DNA of 10,271 nt from assembly GCA_002825465.1 (NCBI GenBank), contig PJER01000068.1, positions 1 to 10,271 on the forward strand. The letters run 5' to 3'. The notes below the pieces were generated by a model that ran no database searches, was not told the DNA's origin, and saw only the letters and a program-made list of their open reading frames with translations. Below, piece by piece: positions 1-7,711 of this stretch. This DNA comes from Candidatus Thorarchaeota archaeon MP8T_1 (lineage in GTDB: Archaea > Asgardarchaeota > Thorarchaeia > Thorarchaeales > Thorarchaeaceae). The position numbers were made by a program, and so were the translations under genes. Within the stretch, counting starts at the first letter, position 1. Each line of letters opens with the position of its first letter.

Positions 1-2
1 TG

Positions 3-23
3 TCTATCTTCCAACAGGCATGA
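3..23 (+). CDS. Possible 3' end of an upstream gene
   Basis: The third frame reads six sense codons (SIFQQA) and then TGA at 21-23. This stop overlaps the ATG at 20-22 in the ATGA arrangement that recurs at 2269-2272 and 5514-5517 in this cluster. That pattern suggests the window opens in the tail of another operon gene, but six codons carry no coding signal, so this rests only on the junction geometry. Confidence 0.3.
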   Translation, partial: SIFQQA

Positions 24-313
24 AAGTGTCCGATTTACCCAAAGACTCGAAGAAAACAGTTCGTTTATTGATGACTACGGTGGAGGAGTCTCTTGAACAT
101 CTATACTCTACAATGAGAGAGGTTGAGACATGGTTTTGGAAAGCAGCTCGACAGAAAGGTTTCAGTCCTGAGATAGTCGAGAAAATGGGTAACAAGGAAG
201 CACATTATGATTCCCCAGAACTCATGTGGAGGTTTCAACGACTCCTTCGAAAGTACTTCTCCCTAAGATTCACCATACATCGAAGCGAATCATGTCTTAG
301 AGTGGAGGAGTGA
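20..313 (+). CDS. Small helical protein of unknown function
   Basis: This encodes 97 residues that I do not recognise. The protein is rich in charged and aromatic residues, has no TM segment or signal peptide, and looks mostly helical: a likely long helix at about residues 12-45, a short break, then another at about 64-82 with a basic aromatic run (RFQRLLRKYF). It has one cysteine near the C terminus and no metal-binding motif. The ATG at 20 has no clear Shine-Dalgarno upstream. It forms an ATGA overlap with a possible upstream stop, which favours coupled translation, but the frame is open to the left edge, so a longer N terminus is not excluded. The stop lies 3 bases before the GTG of the XPD-like helicase gene, and this gene's last codons contain that gene's ribosome site. 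Co-expression is therefore very likely, and a helicase partner or adaptor role is conceivable but unproven. Confidence 0.7.
   Translation: MKVSDLPKDSKKTVRLLMTTVEESLEHLYSTMREVETWFWKAARQKGFSPEIVEKMGNKEAHYDSPELMWRFQRLLRKYFSLRFTIHRSESCLRVEE
304..310 (+). promoter_or_regulatory. Ribosome binding site for the XPD-like helicase gene
   Basis: GGAGGAG lies 6 bases before the GTG at 317. It decides in favour of GTG 317 over the in-frame ATG at 341, which has no comparable site. Confidence 0.75.
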
Positions 314-316
314 CTT

Positions 317-2272
317 GTGAGTATAGCCGAAACTGACGCAATGGCATATTTTCCATACTCTCCCAGATTGCATCAGGAGAGAGCGGTCAGTCTGGCTGCA
401 AGAGCATTCTCTACTAACACAGTCGGACTTTTGCAGGCTGACTGTGGAATTGGCAAAACTATTGCTGTACTCTCTGGGTATCTAGCAACAAGGGTAGTCA
501 GCCTCGACACACATCTTTTTGCGCTTACACGAACTCACTCGCAATCGAAGGTTTTTGAAACGGAGCTCGAGGTGCTTCGGAGTCGAATTCCCAACTTAGC
601 AGCTACTACTATGGTCTCTCGCATTCACGTATGCCCTATTCGTCATGAGATGGAGTCACTTGGCCATACTGGATTCATGCGTGCATGCGCAGGTATGATA
701 AGGACAGGGCAGTGTATCCATTATTGGAACTTCTACAAGCGCAACGCAGATGGCAAACCGGTTGTTCATGAGGATGCTAATCGGGCAGTCGACGATCTAC
801 TTGACACAGGAGTTGTCACTAGAGAAAGAGCTGAGGAAAGAGCGGAACTGGAGGGCTACTGCCCGTATGAGATAATGCGTTGGTGTGCTCGAAGAAGTAT
901 GGTCATCATTGGACCGTATTCATACATGTTCAAATCACGAGTTCGTGAGGCTCTGCTTGCGTCGTTGGGTATTCCACTTAGTGAGATTGATCTCCTCATA
1001 GACGAGGCCCACAACCTCTCGGGGCATGTACTTGATGCCGAAACAGCCTCTCTTAGTAATGATGACCTGAGATGGCTAAGAGAGAACAGCCAGGTTGTCA
1101 TGCGCGAGACCGGCATCTCATGGATCAGAGAGGCTATCGATTTCCTGTGGGAAACCATGATGCTTCATTTGGATACGATGCATAACAAGACAGAGAGGGC
1201 TCTGGATAAATGGGATGTTGCACCAAGATTTGTCAAGGAAGAAGATCTCGACCTCTTGCACAGCGCAGGACGACCGGGATTAGGAGATCCAGAGAATGCT
1301 AGTCTTGCAGAAACCCCTCTGGATAGACTCATTGAATTCCTGTATACTGCTCATAGAGCGGCACGCAGTGACGGTTGGCATGTCACCCTCAATGTGAATC
1401 GCTCCTGGTCAGACGATATTGCGAAATCCACCTCGTCGCTTTTGATTCAACCGCTCAATTCTGCAGGTTTAGCAGCACCGATATTACGAGGGGCAAAGTC
1501 AGCAGTCCTGATGTCAGGAACACTGCGACCAATTGACTACTATGCTCGCCTTCTCGGTGTTCCAAGTGCCCTTTCAGATGACCTCACGAGTCCATATCCT
1601 CGAGGGACCAGACTTGTACTCGTCGATAAGAAACTGAATACTCGATATAAAGAACGAACTCCAGACCTCTGGCGTGAAATAGCTGCAAGGGTCTCAGCTG
1701 CTCTCACCACAATGCCTGCCAACAAGAGCGCGCTAGTCGCCTTCCCATCCTACAAGATGATGAATGAGGTCATGAGCTATAGCATTGACACTGGTTTTCG
1801 TGAAGCATTGGTCGAAACAAGAGACGCGCTTCTTGATGATGTTTCCGAGGCGATTTCGAGAGGTCCCTGCGCGATGTTTTGTGTATATGGCGGCAAATTT
1901 TCGGAGGGCATTGACCTTGTCAGTAACGGGTCGAGTTTGATTGATCTCATCATTGGAGTAGGGATTCCATTTAGTCCCCCCACGAGTTATCAGACAGCGC
2001 TTCAGAATTGGTACGATAGTAAGTTTGGTCATGGTACAGGATATTACTACGCATCGGTAATCCCTTCGATTAGACAAGTTGCGCAACTTGTTGGTCGTTT
2101 GAGGCGCTCTCCAACAGATTCAGGTGTGGTTCTTCTACTCGATAACAGGTTTCTCCAGCACCTGCTTGTTTTCGGTGATGAGATTGTTTCTGATGTCTGG
2201 CCATTCAATGACACCGAGGAACTTGTACAGGCAGTTACCCAATTCAACAGGATGAGGATGGAACGACAATGA
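317..2272 (+). CDS. XPD/Rad3-like superfamily 2 DNA helicase with iron-sulphur cluster
   Basis: This 651-residue protein is a probable ATP-dependent 5'-3' DNA helicase of the XPD/Rad3/DinG family. All helicase motifs are visible: Walker A ADCGIGKT (41-48), motif Ia TRTHSQ (71-76), DEAH box (229-232, followed by N as in XPD), motif III SGT (400-402), motif V GKFSEGIDL (526-534) and motif VI QLVGRLRR (590-597). Four cysteines between motifs Ia and II (C106, C124, C133, C182) match the XPD 4Fe-4S ligands. The last is in CPYE, and the first spacing (17 residues) is like that of human XPD. Residues 235-390 should hold the ARCH domain and helical inserts. The length is normal for archaeal XPD. The Walker A core DCGIGKT departs from the usual APTGSGKT-like form but keeps the GKT. 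The gene ends in an ATGA overlap with the next one. Archaeal XPD is linked to repair, but this divergent copy sits among membrane-protein genes, so its role may be specialised. Confidence 0.93.
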   Translation: MSIAETDAMAYFPYSPRLHQERAVSLAARAFSTNTVGLLQADCGIGKTIAVLSGYLATRVVSLDTHLFALTRTHSQSKVFETELEVLRSRIPNLAATTMVSRIHVCPIRHEMESLGHTGFMRACAGMIRTGQCIHYWNFYKRNADGKPVVHEDANRAVDDLLDTGVVTRERAEERAELEGYCPYEIMRWCARRSMVIIGPYSYMFKSRVREALLASLGIPLSEIDLLIDEAHNLSGHVLDAETASLSNDDLRWLRENSQVVMRETGISWIREAIDFLWETMMLHLDTMHNKTERALDKWDVAPRFVKEEDLDLLHSAGRPGLGDPENASLAETPLDRLIEFLYTAHRAARSDGWHVTLNVNRSWSDDIAKSTSSLLIQPLNSAGLAAPILRGAKSAVLMSGTLRPIDYYARLLGVPSALSDDLTSPYPRGTRLVLVDKKLNTRYKERTPDLWREIAARVSAALTTMPANKSALVAFPSYKMMNEVMSYSIDTGFREALVETRDALLDDVSEAISRGPCAMFCVYGGKFSEGIDLVSNGSSLIDLIIGVGIPFSPPTSYQTALQNWYDSKFGHGTGYYYASVIPSIRQVAQLVGRLRRSPTDSGVVLLLDNRFLQHLLVFGDEIVSDVWPFNDTEELVQAVTQFNRMRMERQ

Positions 2273-2874
2273 TGAAACTCTATGATTATCATGACCTGAA
2301 ATGGATTGGTCTGTCAATATTCATTGCAATCTTCGGACTGAAAGTCTACCTTGCACCGGAGGATATTGTAGGAATATCAATGAGTGGCATAGGACTGGGA
2401 TTGTATTCAATTGCGCTATTCATTCATCTATCATCCAACAGAGTACCACAAGTTCTCTGGGAAGGAGAGCGAGGCATTGTTTCTATCATACGACACTGGA
2501 CAGTGGAAGTGTCTTCCGCCAGAGTTCTATCAAGCGTGCCTATTGGTATTGACCTGAGTCATTCTGGTCGAAAAGTACTCCAGTCAATGTACACTAGATT
2601 CTCGAATTGCCCTGGAGGTTACGTGGTCTTCTTCATTATTAGACCCGTAGATGATGGAACCACAAAGGTAGGCTATTTAGTGAAGAGAAGAGGATTGAAG
2701 CTTTGGAGAAATCTGAATCAAGTCAACAATCTATCAAAGACCATTGCGACTGATGTGATGATTCTAGAACGTGCGATGAGAGCTGCGTATCCACACCTCC
2801 CTGTAGAGAATGCGAGCTTTCAGGACATCATAACAACGGGAACAGGAGGTTTGGTAACTCATGCACTCGCCTGA
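2269..2874 (+). CDS. Two-TM membrane protein with cytosolic domain, unknown function
   Basis: This 201-residue protein is not matched to a named family. Residues about 12-28 and 33-54 are two hydrophobic helices separated by a very short loop, which makes a membrane hairpin near the N terminus. Residues 60-201 are a soluble alpha/beta domain, with predicted strands around GYVVFFIIRP (117-126) and VGYLVKRRG (133-141), then a helical stretch from about 143 to 172. The layout of a hairpin, then strands, then helices resembles the N-terminal region of VirB4/HerA-like ATPases, and of the ATPase-like protein two genes downstream, but it has no Walker motifs and the similarity is only by eye. The start overlaps the helicase stop (ATGA) with GAGGA at 2254-2258, 10 bases upstream. 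A second ATG directly follows. A scaffold or membrane anchor for the helicases is an inference. Confidence 0.8.
   Translation: MMKLYDYHDLKWIGLSIFIAIFGLKVYLAPEDIVGISMSGIGLGLYSIALFIHLSSNRVPQVLWEGERGIVSIIRHWTVEVSSARVLSSVPIGIDLSHSGRKVLQSMYTRFSNCPGGYVVFFIIRPVDDGTTKVGYLVKRRGLKLWRNLNQVNNLSKTIATDVMILERAMRAAYPHLPVENASFQDIITTGTGGLVTHALA
2844..2850 (+). promoter_or_regulatory. Ribosome binding site for the 99-residue protein gene
   Basis: AGGAGGT lies 10 bases before the ATG at 2861, inside the end of the preceding gene. It supports that small gene as real despite a 14-base overlap with its neighbour. Confidence 0.7.
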
Positions 2875-3160
2875 AGAACGCTCAGGAATTGAAATCCCTG
2901 ATGGTGTACGACCTGAATCTATTATGACATCTCTTACTCTTGGACACGGCTACAGATGGACTGTGCTCACACGCCACCCGCTGCTAATTGCTCACGGGGC
3001 ACCTTCCTTAGGAACAGGAAACATGCCTGAGCTACTCATCACTAGCAATAGATCAATGGTCGTAGCTGGGGGAGATACTGAGTATGTTGAACGGATTCGG
3101 CAAGTGCTTGAGATGCTGCAGCGACAGTCACATAGAGTCCATTTCCTGAAGGAGGGATAG
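2861..3160 (+). CDS. Small soluble protein of unknown function
   Basis: This encodes 99 residues and I do not recognise it. There is no TM segment and no cysteine. The middle (about 22-70) looks strand-rich with glycine and proline turns, including LLIAHGAPSLGTG and SMVVAGGDTEY. Residues 73-90 form a likely amphipathic helix (YVERIRQVLEMLQRQ) that ends in a basic tail. The gene begins inside the last codons of the two-TM gene, with a strong ribosome site, and ends 2 bases before the ATPase-like membrane gene, so all three are probably translationally coupled. It could be a subunit or a detached domain of the adjacent HerA/VirB4-like protein. That is inference from position only. Confidence 0.75.
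   Translation: MHSPEERSGIEIPDGVRPESIMTSLTLGHGYRWTVLTRHPLLIAHGAPSLGTGNMPELLITSNRSMVVAGGDTEYVERIRQVLEMLQRQSHRVHFLKEG
3151..3156 (+). promoter_or_regulatory. Ribosome binding site for the HerA/VirB4-like gene
   Basis: GGAGGG lies 6 bases before the ATG at 3163 and overlaps the end of the preceding gene. It fixes the start of the long ORF. Confidence 0.75.
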
Positions 3161-3162
3161 AA

Positions 3163-5517
3163 ATGGGACGCAGATTGACTCTTGGACCAAAGCCGGAAGT
3201 TGATCCCTTAGAGGAATCATCTTATTCCAGTTTTTCCGTCACGAGTTCGACTGAGATACGCTGGGACGAACGAAGACAAGGTCGTGCTCTTGCATTACCC
3301 CTCTTTGTTTCTCTTGTCAGCATCGTTCTAGGTCTTAGCTCGCCATTTATCCCAATCTTTGTAGGATGTACAATATTCATCCTGGTGCTAATATTGCCAA
3401 GTTTTCTCATTGGTCGTGCAGGTCTGCGGGAAACTCCTTGGAGCGAGGTCCATCGAGCTGACTCATCTTGGAGTCCCTCTGATGAATTTGATGGCTTGAA
3501 TTGTACAACACCTACAGGAATGCGATATATGATTGGATTGGAATTGGGAGCTGCAAAATCCATCCTTCTGGGTGATATCAGCTCTTTTGTTCGAGCTGTT
3601 GATAGCGCATCAGGCTTTTGCTTCACAGTCACGATGAAACCCGAGAAAATTCAGCGTGCCATGGATGAGGAACGCGTTTCTGATATGATTGAGGAGTATC
3701 TCAATACAATACCAAAGGGTGAGGTTGAAGCCTATATTCTGCGCCGCGGTGGTCTGTGGGTAACTCATGTAATCACGATAGGTCACCTAAGAGATGCTGC
3801 AGATAGTGAGTCTTTCGACTCAGCTGTAAAGGCGTCGATTCCAATGGAGAAGTGGAAACGTATCAAATCTAAGTCGCTCGCTTCAAGAGTAGATCAACAA
3901 GCCATCGATAATCAGACACCTTGGTTCTACGCAGCAGGCACAGAGCTTGCAGAATGGCTCGTGCAGTTGAGATCAGAGCTGGCATCAGAGGTTGGTAGTA
4001 ATATTCCAGGTCAGTTCCTTGCCCCAATCCGAGGAAGACCTAGTGACTATCGTCTTGGTGTCACAATCAATCCTGATACACTACAGACAGGACCCCCGGT
4101 AGGATTCGCTCACTCAGAGCTGGAGAGCGGAATGCTTGTGTGTGGGGGTACAAGTGAATCAAGGATGAGAGTTATAGCTCTCTTGACAGCGGAACTTCTT
4201 GAATCTGGAAAGCGAGTAATAATATTCACAAATAACAACATGTCCTTAGGATACACACGAATCTCAGAAGGAGCAATTCATCTGGAAGTTGGCAAAGACC
4301 TTGTTTTGAATCCAGTTGATTCCGAAGGAATTCCAAGAAGTGACTATGTTCCTCTCTTACTCGCGTCTCTGGAACCCGTCGCTGGAGCCGACTTAAGAGG
4401 CGCTGCAGACCTAGAACTAGCAGTAGGCCGTGCAGTCACGCTTGGGAATGCTACACTAGCAGACGTACAGCTCAATTCTATGTTTGATGATGCGATATCT
4501 TCTGCACCCGAGAGTCCGAGACCCCCAGAGGTCTCACCATCCAGGAAATCAAAGATAGGGATGGATGCTATACGGAGCCTTCATCAGGGCTCAGCTGCAA
4601 AGGCATTCTATGGAACGCAGACAATTCCCACAGCTAGACTCACAGAGTCTGCATTAACTGTGGTAAGGATGCATCTTGGCTCAACATCCCTGGATCACTT
4701 TGCATGGAACGTTATCTGTGTCAAATTAGCTGGATTAAAACCGGATCCTAACCTTGTAATCGTACTTGACGGCGCTGAGAATATGAGAGTCAGAAACCGT
4801 CGCTTCATGAAACACGATTCATTCAGCGAACGTCTTCTAGAGAATTTAAAGAAACGGGGTCCAATTGTCCTCGCTTTGGAACATCCTGTTGACATGGCTC
4901 CTGGAGCCATTGGAACTCTTACATCATGCATCTCTTTGAGACTTCGCGAAGCTGTAGATATCAAGATAGCTTCTGACCTGTTGGGACTGAACGTCATAAC
5001 GACCGGGATGCACACAAAGGCTCGCATCTCACCAAGAGAATCTTCCTTCCTTCGTGTGATGGATGATGACACGGCACTGCTTGTGCATGACGGAACAGAA
5101 ACATGTCAGCCGATTCGACTTGATCCTGCACCTGATATGACTCCTGAGATTATGACAGAGGATGAAACTAGTCGAATTGGCACACTCCTGTCTTCGGGAA
5201 ATATAGACAACACGAGGAATGAAGGATCTCTTTTGGATCGAGTGTCGGCAGGAAGCACAGCTCTTGCAATACGAGTATTGAAGTTACTTGAACGATATGA
5301 ACCTCTCACACAAGAAGCTGTTCGCCGATTTATTGTTGCTAGTGGCTCTGATAATGATCCCGATGTCGAAGCGGTTCTTGCAAGACTTGAACATGCAAGC
5401 ATGATTCTACGCGGACATGAAGTGCATAGCGGAGTGTCCTATACCAATTTCAGAATCACAATGAAAGGCAGCATGGCGCTGCGCCAAACCGAAGGAATGG
5501 AGAGTGCGGTTGTATGA
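3163..5517 (+). CDS. Membrane-anchored HerA/VirB4-like protein, probable pseudo-ATPase with winged helix
   Basis: The protein has 784 residues. Two adjacent TM helices (about 43-60 and 62-84) have positive flanks on both outer sides, which places the large C-terminal part in the cytosol. Residues 115-310 form an alpha/beta region like the N-terminal domain of VirB4/HerA-type ATPases. Residues 315-650 follow the HerA/VirB4/FtsK plan: a strand, a P-loop position (328-335), the LNP segment after the second strand (382-384), a Walker B-like strand ending LVIVLD (531-536) and a sensor-like strand IVLALEHPVDM (568-578). The catalytic residues are gone. The P-loop reads GGTSESRM where GGTGSGKS is expected, and Walker B reads DG instead of DE. 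Residues 445-465 are a Pro/Ser-rich insert. Residues 698-775 look like a winged helix, suggesting DNA binding. The stop overlaps the downstream helicase start (ATGA). Likely role, inferred: a membrane scaffold or DNA-guiding ring rather than a motor. The fold assignment is by motif order only. Confidence 0.75.
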   Translation: MGRRLTLGPKPEVDPLEESSYSSFSVTSSTEIRWDERRQGRALALPLFVSLVSIVLGLSSPFIPIFVGCTIFILVLILPSFLIGRAGLRETPWSEVHRADSSWSPSDEFDGLNCTTPTGMRYMIGLELGAAKSILLGDISSFVRAVDSASGFCFTVTMKPEKIQRAMDEERVSDMIEEYLNTIPKGEVEAYILRRGGLWVTHVITIGHLRDAADSESFDSAVKASIPMEKWKRIKSKSLASRVDQQAIDNQTPWFYAAGTELAEWLVQLRSELASEVGSNIPGQFLAPIRGRPSDYRLGVTINPDTLQTGPPVGFAHSELESGMLVCGGTSESRMRVIALLTAELLESGKRVIIFTNNNMSLGYTRISEGAIHLEVGKDLVLNPVDSEGIPRSDYVPLLLASLEPVAGADLRGAADLELAVGRAVTLGNATLADVQLNSMFDDAISSAPESPRPPEVSPSRKSKIGMDAIRSLHQGSAAKAFYGTQTIPTARLTESALTVVRMHLGSTSLDHFAWNVICVKLAGLKPDPNLVIVLDGAENMRVRNRRFMKHDSFSERLLENLKKRGPIVLALEHPVDMAPGAIGTLTSCISLRLREAVDIKIASDLLGLNVITTGMHTKARISPRESSFLRVMDDDTALLVHDGTETCQPIRLDPAPDMTPEIMTEDETSRIGTLLSSGNIDNTRNEGSLLDRVSAGSTALAIRVLKLLERYEPLTQEAVRRFIVASGSDNDPDVEAVLARLEHASMILRGHEVHSGVSYTNFRITMKGSMALRQTEGMESAVV

Positions 5518-7706
5518 TTGTCGCCGCAGATGTTACGGCACAGGTCAACAAACTACTCATCCAGGCAGGTCTAAAGCCGCGTGGCGTCCAATCGGAAGCA
5601 ATAGACAGGGGACTCTTGGAGGGGCAGAGTGTCATGATATCAAGCCCGACAGGATCTGGCAAGACCTTGATTGGCGAGATGGCAGTCTTGCGGGCTGTGA
5701 CTTGTGGCAGAAAGGGCCTATTCCTCGTTCCGTTGCGAGCTCTCGCTGTCCAGATTTTTCGAACAATGCAAGAACGATACGAACATCTCGGTATCTCGAT
5801 TGGAGTGAGCACAGGCGACTTCGAAAATAGCGGTGATAATCTTGCAGAATATGACGTGATTATAACCACATATGAGCGTGCAGATTCCCTGCTTAGAGGT
5901 AGGAGTAATTGGTTGTCTGAGGTAGGCACTGTCGTCATAGACGAGATTCAGACTCTGTCGGAATTAGGTCGTGGAGCACGTCTTGAGAGTTTCATCATAA
6001 GAATAAGAAGAACGATAGAAGACCTGCAATTGGTAGCGCTTTCAGCCACTACAGGAGCTCCAGAGGAACTTGCTGAATGGCTAGGTTGTCACCTCATAAT
6101 TTCAGATGAACGACCTGTTCCTCTTGTGTATCGCGTTGTTACCGCTAGTGATAGAAACATGACGATAAAACAGCTTGTTATGACCACAGTACAGGGGAAT
6201 GGTCAGGCTATTATCTTTCATAGGACCAGACGCGAGGCAGAGGCACAGACTCGCAGACTTGCTGATGACGTAGGAAGGCAATTCACGTCTGAAGAAAAGA
6301 AGAATCTAGTTCAAGAATTAGAGTCAGTTGAGAATTGTAATGTCTCTCTTTCATTGGACCTAAGAACCCTTTTGCATAATGGTATTGCATATCATCACGC
6401 AGGACTTGGTTTTCAGGCACGTCGCCTGATTGAGCGGCTTTTCCATGAAGGAAAAGTCCGTGTAGTATGTGCTACTACAACCTTAGCTGCGGGAATGGAC
6501 CTCCCAGCTAGAACCGTAATACTCTCCAGTATAAAATCCCCAGCAGACCATAGAAGATTACTTTCTGCCAATGCAGTCCATCAAATGCTTGGCAGAGCTG
6601 GTCGTCCTACACATGATAAAATCGGATTTGGAATCATTATCGTAGGAAGTACGGGTGAGAGCGAAGAAGCAAAGCGTAGGTATTTTGATATTTCACTAGA
6701 CGAAACTTCTGGAAAAGAAACGCTCTCAGCCAGGTATGATCGAATCAATAGTTCTTTGGCGCATCCTGATTCCCTAGCTGAACAACTCATTGTGGCCCTT
6801 GATATGATGACCTCCGCATCGGTTGAGGAGATTGAGAATGGAGTTCTTGGAGAATCATTCCTTGTCTTTTGTGCAATTCGTGACTCAAAGGCTCCAATGA
6901 GAGTGTTACAGCTAGGCGAGATCTCAGCCATAACAGTCTTGGAACAACATGCACTTCCTGAAACGGTTCAAACTGCCAGAAAGGATTTGCTTGGAAAGAC
7001 CTCGCTTCGAGAAAAGAATGAAACAGTAATAGGAGGAATTGTGACCAGCCTTGATGGTGGGACATACACCTGTCGCTTCTCGGCACGGCTCTCACCACTA
7101 GGCACAGTGGAGGGACCAATGTGTTCGTGCGGCTTGCCAATCACAGAGACCGGAATTCTCTGCCATCACCTAGTCACACTTGGAATGGCTGCCGCCAGAG
7201 ACTTGGGTAACATGGCAGACTATGTCATTCCTCTGTCCTTATCTGAATCAAGCCCGCTGGGCCTATTGCTACGCCTAGCTCTTGTTGAAGGCGACATACA
7301 GGGAAAAATCAAGCCCACGCGCATGGGGCGAGCTGTCAGCAGGCTCTACCTCCGCATACCCACAGTACGGGAAACCCTTGCAATGCTTCCAACAACCGAG
7401 GATATCAAGTCGCTATTGTGGCTTCTGCGACATATTGTCTCGATTGAAACAGGAATGTCACTCGATGATGGATTTGATAATCTGCTCAGTTATCTCGTTA
7501 CTACCGATATACCAATCCATGACTTAGCTCAGCAGTTTGAACTGAGTATAGGCGATGTTTATGGTTTACTAGACACATCTAGATGGCTCCTCCAAGCCAT
7601 CTCAGTACTATCAGATTTAGGAGGTCTCTCAAAAGTCAAGGAGCTTTCACAAGGATTGCGAGAGGCTCTGGACATACGACTCACAAGCAATATTGAGGAG
7701 GACTAA
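5514..7706 (+). CDS. Hel308/Ski2-like DNA helicase with inserted SWIM zinc finger
   Basis: This 730-residue protein is a probable 3'-5' superfamily 2 helicase. Motifs: a Q-motif-like start (KPRGVQ, 21-26), Walker A SPTGSGKT (44-51), DEIQ (143-146), SAT (177-179), YHHAGL (293-298), motif V TTLAAGMDLPA (322-332) and motif VI QMLGRAGR (357-364). A winged-helix region follows (about 400-500). Residues 600-625 contain TRMGRAVSRLYL, which matches the start of the Hel308 ratchet domain. Between these lies CSC (537-539) with CHH (550-552), the CxC-Xn-CxH signature of a SWIM zinc finger, a DNA- or protein-binding module. The chain stops soon after a segment resembling the end of the ratchet domain (GLREAL, 714-719), so the usual C-terminal helix-hairpin-helix domain appears to be missing. 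The second box is DEIQ rather than the usual DEVH-like form. Translation starts in an ATGA overlap, with GGAGAG (5499-5504) 9 bases upstream. Unwinding of branched or single-strand-containing DNA is inferred from the family. Confidence 0.92.
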   Translation: MIVAADVTAQVNKLLIQAGLKPRGVQSEAIDRGLLEGQSVMISSPTGSGKTLIGEMAVLRAVTCGRKGLFLVPLRALAVQIFRTMQERYEHLGISIGVSTGDFENSGDNLAEYDVIITTYERADSLLRGRSNWLSEVGTVVIDEIQTLSELGRGARLESFIIRIRRTIEDLQLVALSATTGAPEELAEWLGCHLIISDERPVPLVYRVVTASDRNMTIKQLVMTTVQGNGQAIIFHRTRREAEAQTRRLADDVGRQFTSEEKKNLVQELESVENCNVSLSLDLRTLLHNGIAYHHAGLGFQARRLIERLFHEGKVRVVCATTTLAAGMDLPARTVILSSIKSPADHRRLLSANAVHQMLGRAGRPTHDKIGFGIIIVGSTGESEEAKRRYFDISLDETSGKETLSARYDRINSSLAHPDSLAEQLIVALDMMTSASVEEIENGVLGESFLVFCAIRDSKAPMRVLQLGEISAITVLEQHALPETVQTARKDLLGKTSLREKNETVIGGIVTSLDGGTYTCRFSARLSPLGTVEGPMCSCGLPITETGILCHHLVTLGMAAARDLGNMADYVIPLSLSESSPLGLLLRLALVEGDIQGKIKPTRMGRAVSRLYLRIPTVRETLAMLPTTEDIKSLLWLLRHIVSIETGMSLDDGFDNLLSYLVTTDIPIHDLAQQFELSIGDVYGLLDTSRWLLQAISVLSDLGGLSKVKELSQGLREALDIRLTSNIEED
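7695..7701 (+). promoter_or_regulatory. Ribosome binding site deciding a TTG start
   Basis: GAGGAGG lies 10 bases before the TTG at 7712. The next in-frame methionine codon comes 46 codons later with no such site, so this motif supports the rare TTG start. Confidence 0.7.
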
Positions 7707-7711
7707 AAAGT

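Noticed and set aside
1733..2086. Minus-strand frames of 117 and 68 codons
   Set aside because: They lie under the conserved motifs V and VI of the XPD-like helicase, so the open frames are a by-product of that coding sequence.
3222..3632. A 136-codon open frame on the minus strand
   Set aside because: It is antisense to the TM and N-terminal part of the HerA/VirB4-like gene, is basic and low in motif content, and fits an antisense shadow.
2269..5517. The three genes as one frameshifted ATPase gene
   Set aside because: Each has its own start codon and a ribosome site, and there are two separate TM hairpins. A split or duplication is possible, but a sequencing frameshift is not supported.
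5504..5830. A plus-strand 108-codon frame overlapping the Hel308-like start
   Set aside because: The other frame holds the Walker A motif and clear helicase homology. This one gives a protein without recognisable features.
5456..5938. A 160-codon open frame on the minus strand
   Set aside because: It lies across the junction of two well-supported plus-strand genes and under conserved helicase motifs. The translation has no recognisable features.
3163..7706. A HerA-NurA end-resection operon or a known defence system
   Set aside because: No NurA, Mre11 or Rad50, and no nuclease domain of any kind, is visible, and the HerA-like protein lacks ATPase residues.
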